9,196 nt of DNA from JBBSUX01 sp038234045 (GTDB lineage Bacteria; Pseudomonadota; Gammaproteobacteria; Burkholderiales; Burkholderiaceae_C). The translations under genes were made by a program, and so were the position numbers. The stretch covers positions 1 through 9,196 of the forward strand of contig JBBSUX010000137.1 in NCBI GenBank assembly GCA_038234045.1. Reading direction: 5' to 3'. The notes beneath the pieces were generated by a model. The model saw nothing but the letters and a program-made list of their open reading frames with translations, ran no database searches and was not told the DNA's origin. Position 1 is the stretch's first letter, and every line of letters starts with the position of its first letter. This document shows, piece after piece, positions 1 to 5,607 of this stretch.

Positions 1-461
1 GCGGCGGCCTCGCCGACATGGCCATCCGCATCGATGCGTCGGGACTGCGGCAGCGTCAGGGCTCCGTGCGGAACGAAGGGCATGCCCGCCGGCGCGTCGT
101 GGCCCGGCGCAATGCCAACATGGGCCAGGGTTGAGTCCTGCCATGCGCCGAGTGTGGCTCCGAGAAGCGAAGGCGAATCGAGTGCCACCCAGCCGATTAC
201 ATAAAGCGCGCCAGATGCCTTGCAGCCCAGCAAATGCATGCTGACCTGTCGGTCGTCGAGCGTGACGATCCGGTCTCCCCCATCAGGCATGCAGGGCAGC
301 AAGGCCTTGAGCGGCAGCGGTCCCGGTCGCACTTCGCGCCAGTCCAGCGCCGGAGTACATCCGTAGACCGACAAGAGCACAGCCAAAAAAAGAAACGCAG
401 GAGCGAGCAAGCGGCTGTCGCCTGGGAGGCGCAACCCGCTGCGAAATGAAAACGAATGCAT
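1..461 (-). CDS. Putative lipoprotein of unknown function, C-terminus beyond the left edge
   Basis: An open frame starts at ATG 461 and stays open to the window edge, giving 153 codons and no stop. An in-frame TAA lies upstream at 489-491, so 461 is the most upstream ATG possible. The N-terminus has three arginines (R7, R11, R17), then a hydrophobic stretch (about residues 18-34) ending in V-Y-G-C. This looks like a lipobox, so C35 would be lipidated and the protein anchored in the inner or outer membrane. The mature part begins TPALDWREVRP and holds a later LLPCMP segment and further cysteines. From memory, similar 'LDWREVRP...LLPC.P' proteins occur across Burkholderiales as uncharacterised lipoproteins. 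No catalytic motif is visible, and I do not know the function. No good ribosome binding site precedes the start. It diverges from the small exported-protein gene at 731. The intact frame and lipobox make it very likely a real gene. Confidence 0.75.
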   Translation of the reverse strand, partial: MHSFSFRSGLRLPGDSRLLAPAFLFLAVLLSVYGCTPALDWREVRPGPLPLKALLPCMPDGGDRIVTLDDRQVSMHLLGCKASGALYVIGWVALDSPSLLGATLGAWQDSTLAHVGIAPGHDAPAGMPFVPHGALTLPQSRRIDADGHVGEAA

Positions 462-521
462 GCGTGGATTATCGATAGGCGTGCGGGCTTACATCCGCCG
501 GGCACGCAGTCTGAGGATCAC

Positions 522-538
522 GATTCCCAACAGGAATC
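522..538. repeat. Short perfect inverted repeat in the divergent intergenic region
   Basis: GATTCC (522-527) and GGAATC (533-538) form a perfect 6-bp dyad around a 5-nt centre. It lies between the divergent lipoprotein and exported-protein genes, 61 nt upstream of the lipoprotein start. An operator half-site pair is possible, but a 6-bp dyad can arise by chance. The rest of 462-590 shows no gene and no convincing promoter. Confidence 0.3.
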
Positions 539-590
539 AGCCGGCAGATTGTTGCGCCATCTGCAATGGTCTTGTGCCATTCGAGGGCTG

Positions 591-617
591 TTGAAAACGA
601 GGGGTTTGCAATAACGT
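591..617 (+). promoter_or_regulatory. Possible weak promoter for the DUF4148-like gene
   Basis: TTGAAA (591-596) and TAACGT (612-617) resemble -35 and -10 boxes, but the 15-nt spacer is short. Transcription starting near 624 would give a 5' leader of about 107 nt before ATG 731. This is the best candidate I see in the interval, but it is weak. Confidence 0.25.
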
Positions 618-650
618 AGGAACCTCAGAGGGCGCAATAGATGCAAACCC
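602..650. repeat. 9-bp perfect inverted repeat upstream of the exported-protein gene
   Basis: GGGTTTGCA (602-610) and TGCAAACCC (642-650) are exact reverse complements separated by 31 nt. The arms bracket the expected -10 and start-site region of the plus-strand gene at 731. It could be an operator for a dimeric regulator that loops or bridges DNA, or a hairpin in the 5' leader. The arms are too long to be expected by chance at this spacing, but the function is unknown. Confidence 0.45.
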
Positions 651-730
651 TGAGTGGTTCAGATGATCCGCCGCCCGCAAGGGCCGGGCCTCCGGGGTCA
701 CATCATCAACTTATCGATCGGAAAAATATC

Positions 731-1057
731 ATGAACACGTCCAAATTTCTCGCAGTCGCCGCTTTTGCTGCCATCGCCGCTAGTGCTTCAGTAGCCGCTC
801 AAGCCGGCACTTCGGTTGGCGAAGGCGACATGCTCTCGCCCTATGCACATCAGGTGCAGTCAAGCGTTGACCGCGCCACCGTCGTTCAGGCTGCGAAGCA
901 GAATCCGCGGAGCACGTCCCTCGGCGAAGGCAACGGCATCCTGGCACAGGATGCTACCCGCGTTACCTCCACGCGCGATCGTGCGGAAGTGCGCCAAGCC
1001 GCAATCCAGGCGGAACGCAACGGCAACATCCAGAGCGGCGAAGCGTCTTATATGTAA
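731..1057 (+). CDS. Small exported DUF4148-like protein with a duplicated mature region
   Basis: It encodes 108 residues. I chose ATG 731 over the in-frame ATG at 641 because a typical signal peptide begins there (MNTSK, then an Ala-rich hydrophobic core) and a GGAAAA element lies 5 nt upstream. The extra 30 codons from 641 encode a Pro/Gly-rich stretch with no secretion signal. Cleavage is likely after A25 (A-Q-A, then GTS), which sends an 83-residue protein to the periplasm. The mature region contains two related units. Unit 1 (about 27-57) starts TSVGEG and contains DRATVVQAA. Unit 2 (about 62-94) starts TSLGEG and contains DRAEVRQAA. The C-terminal 'RAEVRQAA...NG.IQSGE' pattern resembles DUF4148 proteins, which are abundant in Burkholderiales and have no known biochemical role. 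There are no cysteines. The gene stands alone, followed by its own terminator. Gene reality is fairly sure; the family call is from memory. Confidence 0.8.
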   Translation: MNTSKFLAVAAFAAIAASASVAAQAGTSVGEGDMLSPYAHQVQSSVDRATVVQAAKQNPRSTSLGEGNGILAQDATRVTSTRDRAEVRQAAIQAERNGNIQSGEASYM

Positions 1058-1148
1058 TTGCGAAAGGACGGGAAAGCATTTCGCTGAAGTTCACTCCCCC
1101 ACCAAAAGCGTTCCCTCATCCCGAAGGGCCTTGATTAGGCCCACACCG

Positions 1149-1183
1149 ACGCTGGATTCCTCACAGGGGTCCGGCGTTTTTTT
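1149..1183 (+). terminator. Rho-independent terminator of the DUF4148-like gene
   Basis: ACGCTGGA (1149-1156) pairs with TCCGGCGT (1170-1177), an 8-bp stem with one G-T wobble and a 13-nt loop. A run of seven T follows (1177-1183). It lies about 90 nt after the stop codon at 1057 and is oriented for plus-strand transcripts. On the minus strand there is no T run after the stem. Confidence 0.8.
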
Positions 1184-1197
1184 GTGCCCGAGTTGAT

Positions 1198-1221
1198 AGA
1201 TGGATGCCTGTGCATCCATCT
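1198..1221. repeat. Perfect 10-bp hairpin between convergent genes
   Basis: AGATGGATGC (1198-1207) and GCATCCATCT (1212-1221) are exact reverse complements around a 4-nt loop. It lies 41 nt past the stop codon of the TlpA-like gene and 15 nt beyond the plus-strand terminator. No T tract follows on either strand, so it is not a classical intrinsic terminator. It may protect the 3' end of the minus-strand mRNA or assist termination. Confidence 0.55.
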
Positions 1222-1261
1222 GCGCGCTTGCGGGCTGCCCTGTCGAATCCAAGCGCCAAGG

Positions 1262-1765
1262 TCAGGTCTCGACCAGCAGCTTTTCGATCAGCTTGTGAAG
1301 CTCCGCGAAATCCGGCTCCCCGACGTAGCGCTTGACGATGCGCCCTTGCTTGTCCACGAGATAGCTCGTAGGCGTGAGCTGGACATCGCCCCATGCACGG
1401 GCAACCGCTCCGGTGTTGTCGATTGCTACCTTGAAGGGGAGCTTGCGACTTTCCGCGAAATTGACGACGTACGCGGGTGGGTCGTAGCTCATTGCTACCG
1501 CGAGGGTGTCGTATCCACGACTTTGGTAAGCGTTGTAGGTAGCGATGACCTTGGGCATTTCTGCCACGCAGGTCGTACAGCTCGTCGCCCAGAAACTGAC
1601 AAAAGTGACCTTGCCGCGAAGATCCGCCGTGGTGTGGGTCGTGCCATCGAGCAGGACGAAGCTTGACGCGGGAGCGGGCTCGGAACCGCCCGCCCACCAA
1701 GCCGCGCCACCAGCGGCTGCGATGGCAGCGAGTGCGGCAAGTGACAAGAGGCTGCGCTTGTTCAT
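1262..1765 (-). CDS. TlpA-like thioredoxin-fold protein, exported or membrane-anchored
   Basis: It encodes 167 residues. I chose ATG 1765 because MNKRS followed by a hydrophobic Ala/Leu stretch (about 6-25) forms a signal or anchor segment; an upstream in-frame ATG at 1831 would add 22 polar residues. The thioredoxin core follows: a LLDG strand, 'DLRGKVTFVSFWATSC' leading into the redox pair C63-T-T-C66, then A-E-M-P, and later 'LTPTSYLVDKQGRIV', which carries the cis-proline T-P and is typical of the TlpA/ResA/AlkC-TSA group. Such proteins act in the periplasm or at the membrane, usually reducing disulphides in apocytochrome c, copper-site proteins or other clients. This one lacks the usual WC before the motif (W59-A-T-S-C63). 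No cytochrome or copper genes lie beside it, so its client is unknown. The ribosome binding site is poor. Confidence 0.85.
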   Translation of the reverse strand: MNKRSLLSLAALAAIAAAGGAAWWAGGSEPAPASSFVLLDGTTHTTADLRGKVTFVSFWATSCTTCVAEMPKVIATYNAYQSRGYDTLAVAMSYDPPAYVVNFAESRKLPFKVAIDNTGAVARAWGDVQLTPTSYLVDKQGRIVKRYVGEPDFAELHKLIEKLLVET

Positions 1766-1834
1766 TTCGGGGTAGGTTGAAGTACTGGAACGATGGATTG
1801 GGTAAGCAGCGCAAAGTTTCCGATGCGCCATAGC

Positions 1835-1840
1835 AGTGTA
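1835..1840 (-). promoter_or_regulatory. Possible -10 element for the TlpA-like gene
   Basis: On the minus strand the hexamer TACACT (4 of 6 matches to TATAAT) would give a start near 1828 and a leader of about 63 nt before ATG 1765. No recognisable -35 box lies 16-18 nt upstream, so this is weak. The rest of the 277-nt interval 1766-2042 shows no gene. Confidence 0.25.
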
Positions 1841-1976
1841 GGCCGTTCACGCCGACGCTGCATAGGAACGGTCCAGGTCGGCGCCACTTGCTGCAACAGC
1901 TGCCTCGTTGTCTGGAGCCTTGGCCTGCTTCGCTCGCGGGTGCGGTTTCGGCAAACGGATCGCCGGAATTGCGGCT

Positions 1977-1985
1977 TGCTACACT
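1977..1985 (+). promoter_or_regulatory. Possible extended -10 promoter for the GNAT gene
   Basis: TGCTACACT reads as an extended -10 element (TGn followed by TACACT). Transcription would start near 1992 and give a leader of about 50 nt before the proposed GTG start at 2043. No good -35 box is visible, which is tolerable for extended -10 promoters. Confidence 0.35.
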
Positions 1986-2042
1986 GGAACGCCATGCTCA
2001 AGGCGGAGGCTGCATGCTCAGCTGGCCGGCCACAACCTGTCT

Positions 2043-2540
2043 GTGACGCATCCTGCTCCCCATACTATCCAGCTGATCACCCCGACATCCGCCGCCGAAA
2101 TGGCGGCGACCCGCGAAATCTTTCGCGAATACGGGCTGAGCGTCGAAGTGGATTTGAGCTTTCAGGATTTTGAAGGCGAACTACAGGATTTACCTGGCGA
2201 ATACGTCGAGCCGCGCGGGGCATTACAGCTCGCGCTGGTAGACGGCGAGGTTGCGGGTTGTTGCGCGCTGCGGCCGCTCGACTCGGTCGACTATTCGAAT
2301 GCCAGCGAAATGAAACGGCTGTTCGTGCGCCCCGCTTTTCGCGGCTTCGGGCTGGGCCGCCAGCTTGCCGAAGCCACGCTAGATGCAGCTCGTCAGCATG
2401 GCTATGCGTGCGTGCTGCTCGATACCCTGGATGCGATGGAGTCCGCGCGCGCGTTGTATGCCGAACTCGGGTTCGAGGAGATTCCTCCCTACTATCACAA
2501 CCCTTTGGCGGGGGCTCACTACCTGAAGGCTGACATTTGA
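2043..2540 (+). CDS. GNAT-family N-acetyltransferase
   Basis: It encodes 165 residues from a GTG at 2043, a normal length for a single GNAT domain. Acetyl-CoA would be the donor; the acceptor cannot be told from sequence. Motif A is clear: 'MKRLFVRPAFRGFGLGRQL', with R-G-F-G-L-G as the pyrophosphate-binding Q/R-x-x-G-x-G/A element. Motif B follows as 'LDTLDAMESARALYAELGFEEI', with the typical ALYxxLGF. The N-terminal strand 'TIQLITPTSAAEMAATREIFREY' belongs to the fold, so the internal ATG at 2100 is too late. The upstream in-frame ATG at 1908 would add 45 residues of unconvincing composition. I favour GTG 2043, although no Shine-Dalgarno is visible, so the start is uncertain. It converges on the peroxiredoxin gene, with 148 nt between stop codons. 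Confidence 0.88.
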   Translation: MTHPAPHTIQLITPTSAAEMAATREIFREYGLSVEVDLSFQDFEGELQDLPGEYVEPRGALQLALVDGEVAGCCALRPLDSVDYSNASEMKRLFVRPAFRGFGLGRQLAEATLDAARQHGYACVLLDTLDAMESARALYAELGFEEIPPYYHNPLAGAHYLKADI

Positions 2541-2593
2541 GGTCTGCCAAAGCGTTGGCTCGACAGACTCCTCGCCACGCCTGAATCACACGT

Positions 2594-2650
2594 AAAATAG
2601 GCCTCAAGCGCTTTATCACCGGGCGCTTTCAGCAATCTATTTTGTAGCAA
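2594..2650. repeat. Nested palindromic repeat between convergent genes, probable interspersed element or bidirectional terminator
   Basis: AAAATAG (2594-2600) pairs with CTATTTT (2637-2643), and inside it AAGCGC (2606-2611) pairs with GCGCTT (2623-2628). The outcome is a two-tier hairpin with T-rich ends on both strands, placed between the convergent GNAT and peroxiredoxin genes. The layout, an AGCGCTT core flanked by GGCCTC and a terminal TTGTAGC-like end, resembles an intergenic palindromic repeat I recall from Comamonadaceae genomes. A second, bulged hairpin (GCCAA 2546-2550 with TTGGC 2555-2559) follows the GNAT stop. It probably terminates transcripts from both sides. Confidence 0.55.
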
Positions 2651-2688
2651 AACCACTATTCTCGTCATTGAGGCGGACGCGTGAACTG

Positions 2689-3201
2689 CTACCTGTGCTT
2701 ATGCGCCTGTGCCAGCAAGGTATCAGCGTCGCTTACCTCGAACTTGCCAGGCGCTTCGATATTGAGCGTGGCCACCACTCCATCCTTGACCAACATCGAA
2801 TAGCGGTTGCTGCGTGTGCCCATGCCGCGACCATTGAGGTCCAAAGTCAAGCCGGTCGCCTGCGCAAAAACCGCACTGCCATCGCCCAGCATTCGGACCT
2901 TGCCATTTGTCTTCTGGTCACGCGCCCACGCGCCCATCACGAAAGCGTCGTTGACTGACACGCACCAGATTTCATCTACACCTGCCGTCTGCAGATCGCC
3001 GGCTCTCTCGATGAAGCCAGGAACATGCTTGGCAGAACATGTGGGTGTGAAAGCCCCTGGAACTGCAAAGAGTGCGATGGTCTTGCCGGCGGAGGCCTTA
3101 TGCACGTCTACCGGGTTCGGTCCTATGCTGCAAGCTTCCCCGTCAACTTCGGAATATTCCATCAGCGTAGCTGCTGGAAGTTTGTCGCCTACCTTGATCA
3201 T
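2689..3201 (-). CDS. Peroxiredoxin, Prx5-type thiol peroxidase
   Basis: It encodes 170 residues, the usual size for bacterial Prx5-type peroxiredoxins. These cytoplasmic enzymes reduce hydrogen peroxide and organic hydroperoxides, with thioredoxin, glutaredoxin or glutathione supplying electrons. The active-site signature P-G-A-F-T-P-T-C-S (about 48-56) gives the peroxidatic cysteine C55 with T52 and P48. The distal catalytic arginine is R130 in 'MGTRSNRYSMLV'. Other cysteines are C24 and C80; whether either resolves C55 cannot be decided by eye. The 'IWCVSVNDAFVMGAWA' segment is typical of the Prx5 group. AGGA sits 8 nt before ATG 3201. It lies on the same strand as the ribosomal cluster and 186 nt beyond rpsQ, but an intrinsic terminator intervenes, so it is probably transcribed separately. 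I see no good promoter in 3202-3279. Confidence 0.93.
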   Translation of the reverse strand: MIKVGDKLPAATLMEYSEVDGEACSIGPNPVDVHKASAGKTIALFAVPGAFTPTCSAKHVPGFIERAGDLQTAGVDEIWCVSVNDAFVMGAWARDQKTNGKVRMLGDGSAVFAQATGLTLDLNGRGMGTRSNRYSMLVKDGVVATLNIEAPGKFEVSDADTLLAQAHKHR

Positions 3202-3279
3202 GTCGGGTTCCTGAAGAAGTTCAAAAGATTGACAACGGGAGCGCGTAAAGCGCAGACCTCAATTCCCTCGAGTTCTACG

Positions 3280-3309
3280 AAAAACGGCCCGCCAATAAGG
3301 CGAGCCGTT
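3280..3309 (-). terminator. Rho-independent terminator after rpsQ
   Basis: Read on the minus strand, AACGGCTCGCC pairs with GGCGGGCCGTT around a TTATT loop. This is an 11-bp stem with one wobble pair, and five T (3284-3280) overlap and follow its end. It lies 78 nt after the rpsQ stop and closes the ribosomal transcript before the peroxiredoxin gene. Nothing else is convincing in the 3310-3387 spacer. Confidence 0.9.
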
Positions 3310-3387
3310 CAAATCGTAGCGCCGTCAGAAGATCCGCGCTGGCGAGCACGGTGCCGCCCTTGAGCGGAACCATGCCTGGAGGCTGGA

Positions 3388-3657
3388 TCAGATAGTCGGA
3401 GCCTTTTGAACGAGGCGCGAAGCGACCCAGTTTTTGGTCTTCGAAATCGGACGACTTTCCGTGATTTCGATCACGTCGCCTGTGTGGTAATCACCATTCT
3501 CGTCGTGCGCATGGTATTTGCTCGACTTGCCGACGATCTTGCCGTACAGCTCGTGTTTCACACGGCGCTCAATTAGTACTGTCACCGTCTTCTCACGCTT
3601 GTCGCTCACTACCTTGCCAACCAAGGTGCGCTTGAGGGATTTTTTAGCTTCCGTCAT
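3388..3657 (-). CDS. rpsQ: 30S ribosomal protein S17
   Basis: It encodes 89 residues, close to the usual 80-90. S17 is a primary 16S rRNA binding protein of the 30S body that helps early assembly. The OB-fold sequence is typical: 'LVGKVVSDKREKTVTVLIERRVKHELYGKIV', then 'YHAHDENGDYHTGDVIEI' and 'RPISKTKNW'. I chose ATG 3657 rather than the in-frame GTG at 3663, because AAGGAG overlaps that GTG and stands 5 nt before the ATG, which is ideal spacing. It is the last gene of the ribosomal unit, 9 nt after rpmC, and a strong terminator follows. In many bacteria rplN would come next; here it does not. Confidence 0.97.
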   Translation of the reverse strand: MTEAKKSLKRTLVGKVVSDKREKTVTVLIERRVKHELYGKIVGKSSKYHAHDENGDYHTGDVIEITESRPISKTKNWVASRLVQKAPTI

Positions 3658-3666
3658 GGTCACTCC

Positions 3667-3879
3667 TTACTTGGATGCGGTCTTCGACTCCGCTTGCTTC
3701 TGAGCAAGCACAGTCTTGGCGCGGGCGACGTCGCGGCGTGTAGTGCGCAGCGTCGACAGATTGGTGAGTTGTTGCGTCGCCTTTTGCATGCGCAGTCCGA
3801 AGTGGGCCTTTTGCAGGTCCTTAATTTCGGCGTGCACGCCAGCGACGTCTTTCTTCCGCAGTTCAGCAGCTTTGGTCAT
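3667..3879 (-). CDS. rpmC: 50S ribosomal protein L29
   Basis: It encodes 70 residues, slightly longer than the roughly 63 of E. coli because of a short charged C-terminal tail (KQAESKTASK). L29 is a two-helix hairpin that binds 23S rRNA near the tunnel exit and contacts L23, next to the docking site of trigger factor and SRP. The sequence shows the expected pattern: 'AELRKKDVAGVHAEIKDLQKAHFGLRMQKATQQLTN', followed by 'LRTTRRDVARAKTVL'. ATG 3879 is preceded by AAGGA and, a little further up, by AGGAG. It follows rplP by 16 nt and precedes rpsQ by 9 nt. Confidence 0.96.
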   Translation of the reverse strand: MTKAAELRKKDVAGVHAEIKDLQKAHFGLRMQKATQQLTNLSTLRTTRRDVARAKTVLAQKQAESKTASK

Positions 3880-3895
3880 ATGTCCTTACTCCTGA

Positions 3896-4312
3896 TCAAG
3901 CGCCGAGCTGGCGAGCAACGAATGTGGTGCGCAGCGGCAGCTTGGCAGCGGCAAGGCGAAATGCCTCACGCGCAAGCTCTTCAGGTACACCGACGATTTC
4001 GAACACGATCTTGCCGGGCTGGATTTCGGCAACGTAGTACTCGGGGTTACCCTTGCCGTTACCCATCCGCACTTCGGCAGGCTTGGTCGAGATTGGCTTA
4101 TCTGGAAACACACGAATCCAGATACGGCCGCCACGCTTGACGTGACGGGAAATCGCACGACGTGCGGCCTCTAATTGGCGCGCAGTGAGGCGGCCACGGT
4201 CGGTGCATTTCAGACCAAAGTCACCGAACGCCACGGAGTTACCTCGTGTGGCGACGCCGGTGTTGCGGCCTTTTTGCTCCTTGCGATACTTGCGGCGAGC
4301 GGGTTGCAGCAT
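3896..4312 (-). CDS. rplP: 50S ribosomal protein L16
   Basis: It encodes 138 residues, full length for the family. L16 binds 23S rRNA beside the A-site tRNA elbow and is needed for late 50S assembly and peptidyl transfer. The N-terminus 'MLQPARRKYRKEQKGRN' and the central 'TARQLEAARRAISRHVKRGGRIWIRVFPDKP' are diagnostic. R82 in 'EVRMGNGKGNP' corresponds to the arginine (Arg81 in E. coli) hydroxylated by the YcfD/RoxA oxygenase; whether it is modified here is unknown. AAGGAA stands 8 nt before the ATG. The 38-nt gap from rpsC is the largest within the rplC-to-rpsQ unit and holds a small CGGC-tttt-GCCG hairpin just after the rpsC stop. Confidence 0.97.
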   Translation of the reverse strand: MLQPARRKYRKEQKGRNTGVATRGNSVAFGDFGLKCTDRGRLTARQLEAARRAISRHVKRGGRIWIRVFPDKPISTKPAEVRMGNGKGNPEYYVAEIQPGKIVFEIVGVPEELAREAFRLAAAKLPLRTTFVARQLGA

Positions 4313-4350
4313 TTTTTATTTTCCTTGATGGGACCGTGCGGCAAAAGCCG

Positions 4351-5253
4351 TCATTCGGTCTTGGCACCGTCCGCTGCTGCAGCGGGCGCGGCTACCTTGC
4401 GGACGCGCTTAACGGCGGGTTTCGGATCGGATCCACCGGCTTCTGCCGGCTTGTCGCTTCCGTCGGCAGGAGCGGCATTGCCGCCCACTGGACGTGCATC
4501 ACGTCGGGGTGCGGGACCACGGCGGTCTGCACCGGGACGGTCGCCACCCGGGCGGCCATCGCGACGCGGACCACGTGGGCGACGCTCGTCATCACGCGGT
4601 TCTACCGCTGCCGGCAGATCGTTACGACCGAGCGTATCGCCCTTATAGACCCAAACCTTCACACCAATAACACCGTAGGTGGTCTTGGCTTCGGAGGTGC
4701 CGTAGTCGATGTCGGCCCGCAGGGTGTGAAGCGGCACGCGACCTTCGCGATACCACTCACAGCGTGCGATCTCAATACCGTTGAGGCGACCCGACGACAT
4801 GATCTTGATGCCCTGAGCACCCAGGCGCATCGCGTTCTGCATCGCGCGCTTCATCGCACGGCGGAACATGATCCGCTTTTCGAGCTGCTGGGTGATCGAA
4901 TCTGCAATCAATTTGGCATCGATCTCGGGCTTGCGCACTTCTTCGATGTTGACAGCAACCGGTACATGAAGAATACCGGCGAGGTCGCGCTTCAGACGTT
5001 CGATGTCTTCGCCCTTCTTGCCGATCACCACACCCGGGCGTGCCGAGAAAATGGTGATGCGGGCATTCTTGGCGGGCCGCTCGATCAGAACGCGCGAAAC
5101 CGCGGCGTTCTTGAGCTTGGCCTTAAGAAACTCGCGCACCTTGATGTCTTCAGCCAGCATGCCGGCGAAGTCACGGTTACTCGCATACCAGCGGCTGGAC
5201 CAGTTCCTGGTTACCGCAAGGCGGAAACCGGTTGGATGGATTTTTTGTCCCAT
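4351..5253 (-). CDS. rpsC: 30S ribosomal protein S3 with a long basic C-terminal extension
   Basis: It encodes 300 residues, against 233 in E. coli. S3 sits in the 30S head at the mRNA entry channel and takes part in helicase activity and decoding. Residues 1 to about 212 are canonical: 'MGQKIHPTGFRLAV', a type II KH domain with V-I-G-K-K-G-E-D-I (about 76-84), and the C-terminal domain 'RIMFRRAMKRAMQNAMRLGAQG' to 'VWVYKGDTLGRNDLP'. From about 213 on there is a low-complexity tail rich in Arg, Asp, Gly, Pro and later Ala/Lys, with repeated RRD/RPGG/PRRD patterns. It is probably disordered and RNA-binding. Related Burkholderiales also carry extended S3 tails, and this is at the long end. The start follows the rplV stop by 15 nt, with a GAAGG element upstream. 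Confidence 0.97.
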   Translation of the reverse strand: MGQKIHPTGFRLAVTRNWSSRWYASNRDFAGMLAEDIKVREFLKAKLKNAAVSRVLIERPAKNARITIFSARPGVVIGKKGEDIERLKRDLAGILHVPVAVNIEEVRKPEIDAKLIADSITQQLEKRIMFRRAMKRAMQNAMRLGAQGIKIMSSGRLNGIEIARCEWYREGRVPLHTLRADIDYGTSEAKTTYGVIGVKVWVYKGDTLGRNDLPAAVEPRDDERRPRGPRRDGRPGGDRPGADRRGPAPRRDARPVGGNAAPADGSDKPAEAGGSDPKPAVKRVRKVAAPAAAADGAKTE

Positions 5254-5268
5254 ATTCCCAGACCTTCT

Positions 5269-5598
5269 TTAATTGCCAACCGTCACGTACACATGGCACG
5301 TGGGCTTGCTGATGCGGTTGCCGCGACCCTTGGCACGCGCAGTGAAACGCTTGAGCGTTGCACCTTGCTCGACGTAGATGGTCTTGACCTTGAGCTCGTC
5401 GATGTCGGCGCCGTCGTTGTGTTCGGCGTTGGCGATTGCCGACTCAAGCAACTTCTTGACGATCCCGGCTGCCTTCTTCTGGGTAAAGCTCAGGATATCG
5501 AGGGCCTGATCGACCTTCTTTCCTCGGATGAGATCTGCAACCAGACGGCCTTTATCGACCGAGAGGCGCACGCCACGGAGGACTGCACGTGTTTCCAT
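5269..5598 (-). CDS. rplV: 50S ribosomal protein L22
   Basis: It encodes 109 residues, a normal length. L22 spans the 50S subunit; its beta-hairpin lines the exit tunnel with L4. The N-terminal 'RGVRLSVDKGRLVADLIRGKKVDQAL' and the C-terminal 'AKGRGNRISKPTCHVYVTV' are typical. The tunnel loop is about residues 79-97, and L82-K-R-F matches the segment where E. coli deletions cause macrolide resistance; it is intact here. I chose ATG 5598 (METRA) over the ATG at 5604, because AAGGA abuts the latter but stands 6 nt before the former. It follows rpsS by 9 nt. Confidence 0.97.
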   Translation of the reverse strand: METRAVLRGVRLSVDKGRLVADLIRGKKVDQALDILSFTQKKAAGIVKKLLESAIANAEHNDGADIDELKVKTIYVEQGATLKRFTARAKGRGNRISKPTCHVYVTVGN

Positions 5599-5607
5599 GG
5601 TCATTCC

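Noticed and set aside
234..449. A 71-codon plus-strand ORF opposite the lipoprotein gene
   Set aside because: It has no ribosome binding site and a low-complexity basic translation. The minus-strand frame has a signal peptide and a lipobox.
1161..1850. A 229-codon minus-strand open frame overlapping the TlpA-like gene
   Set aside because: The translation is Arg-rich and domain-free, while the overlapping frame gives a clear thioredoxin fold with CxxC and cis-proline.
1908..2042. N-terminal extension of the GNAT protein from the ATG at 1908
   Set aside because: The 45 added residues look non-coding in composition and do not belong to the GNAT fold; they also span the likely promoter. GTG 2043 is preferred, though not proven.
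3281..3379. A 32-codon minus-strand ORF after rpsQ (starting MVPLKGG)
   Set aside because: It runs through the rpsQ terminator hairpin, has only a weak AGG in front, and shows no recognisable feature. Chance is the simplest explanation.
4339..4350. CGGC-tttt-GCCG hairpin between rpsC and rplP as a terminator
   Set aside because: The stem is only 4 bp and the T run is in the loop, not after it; the neighbouring genes should be co-transcribed.
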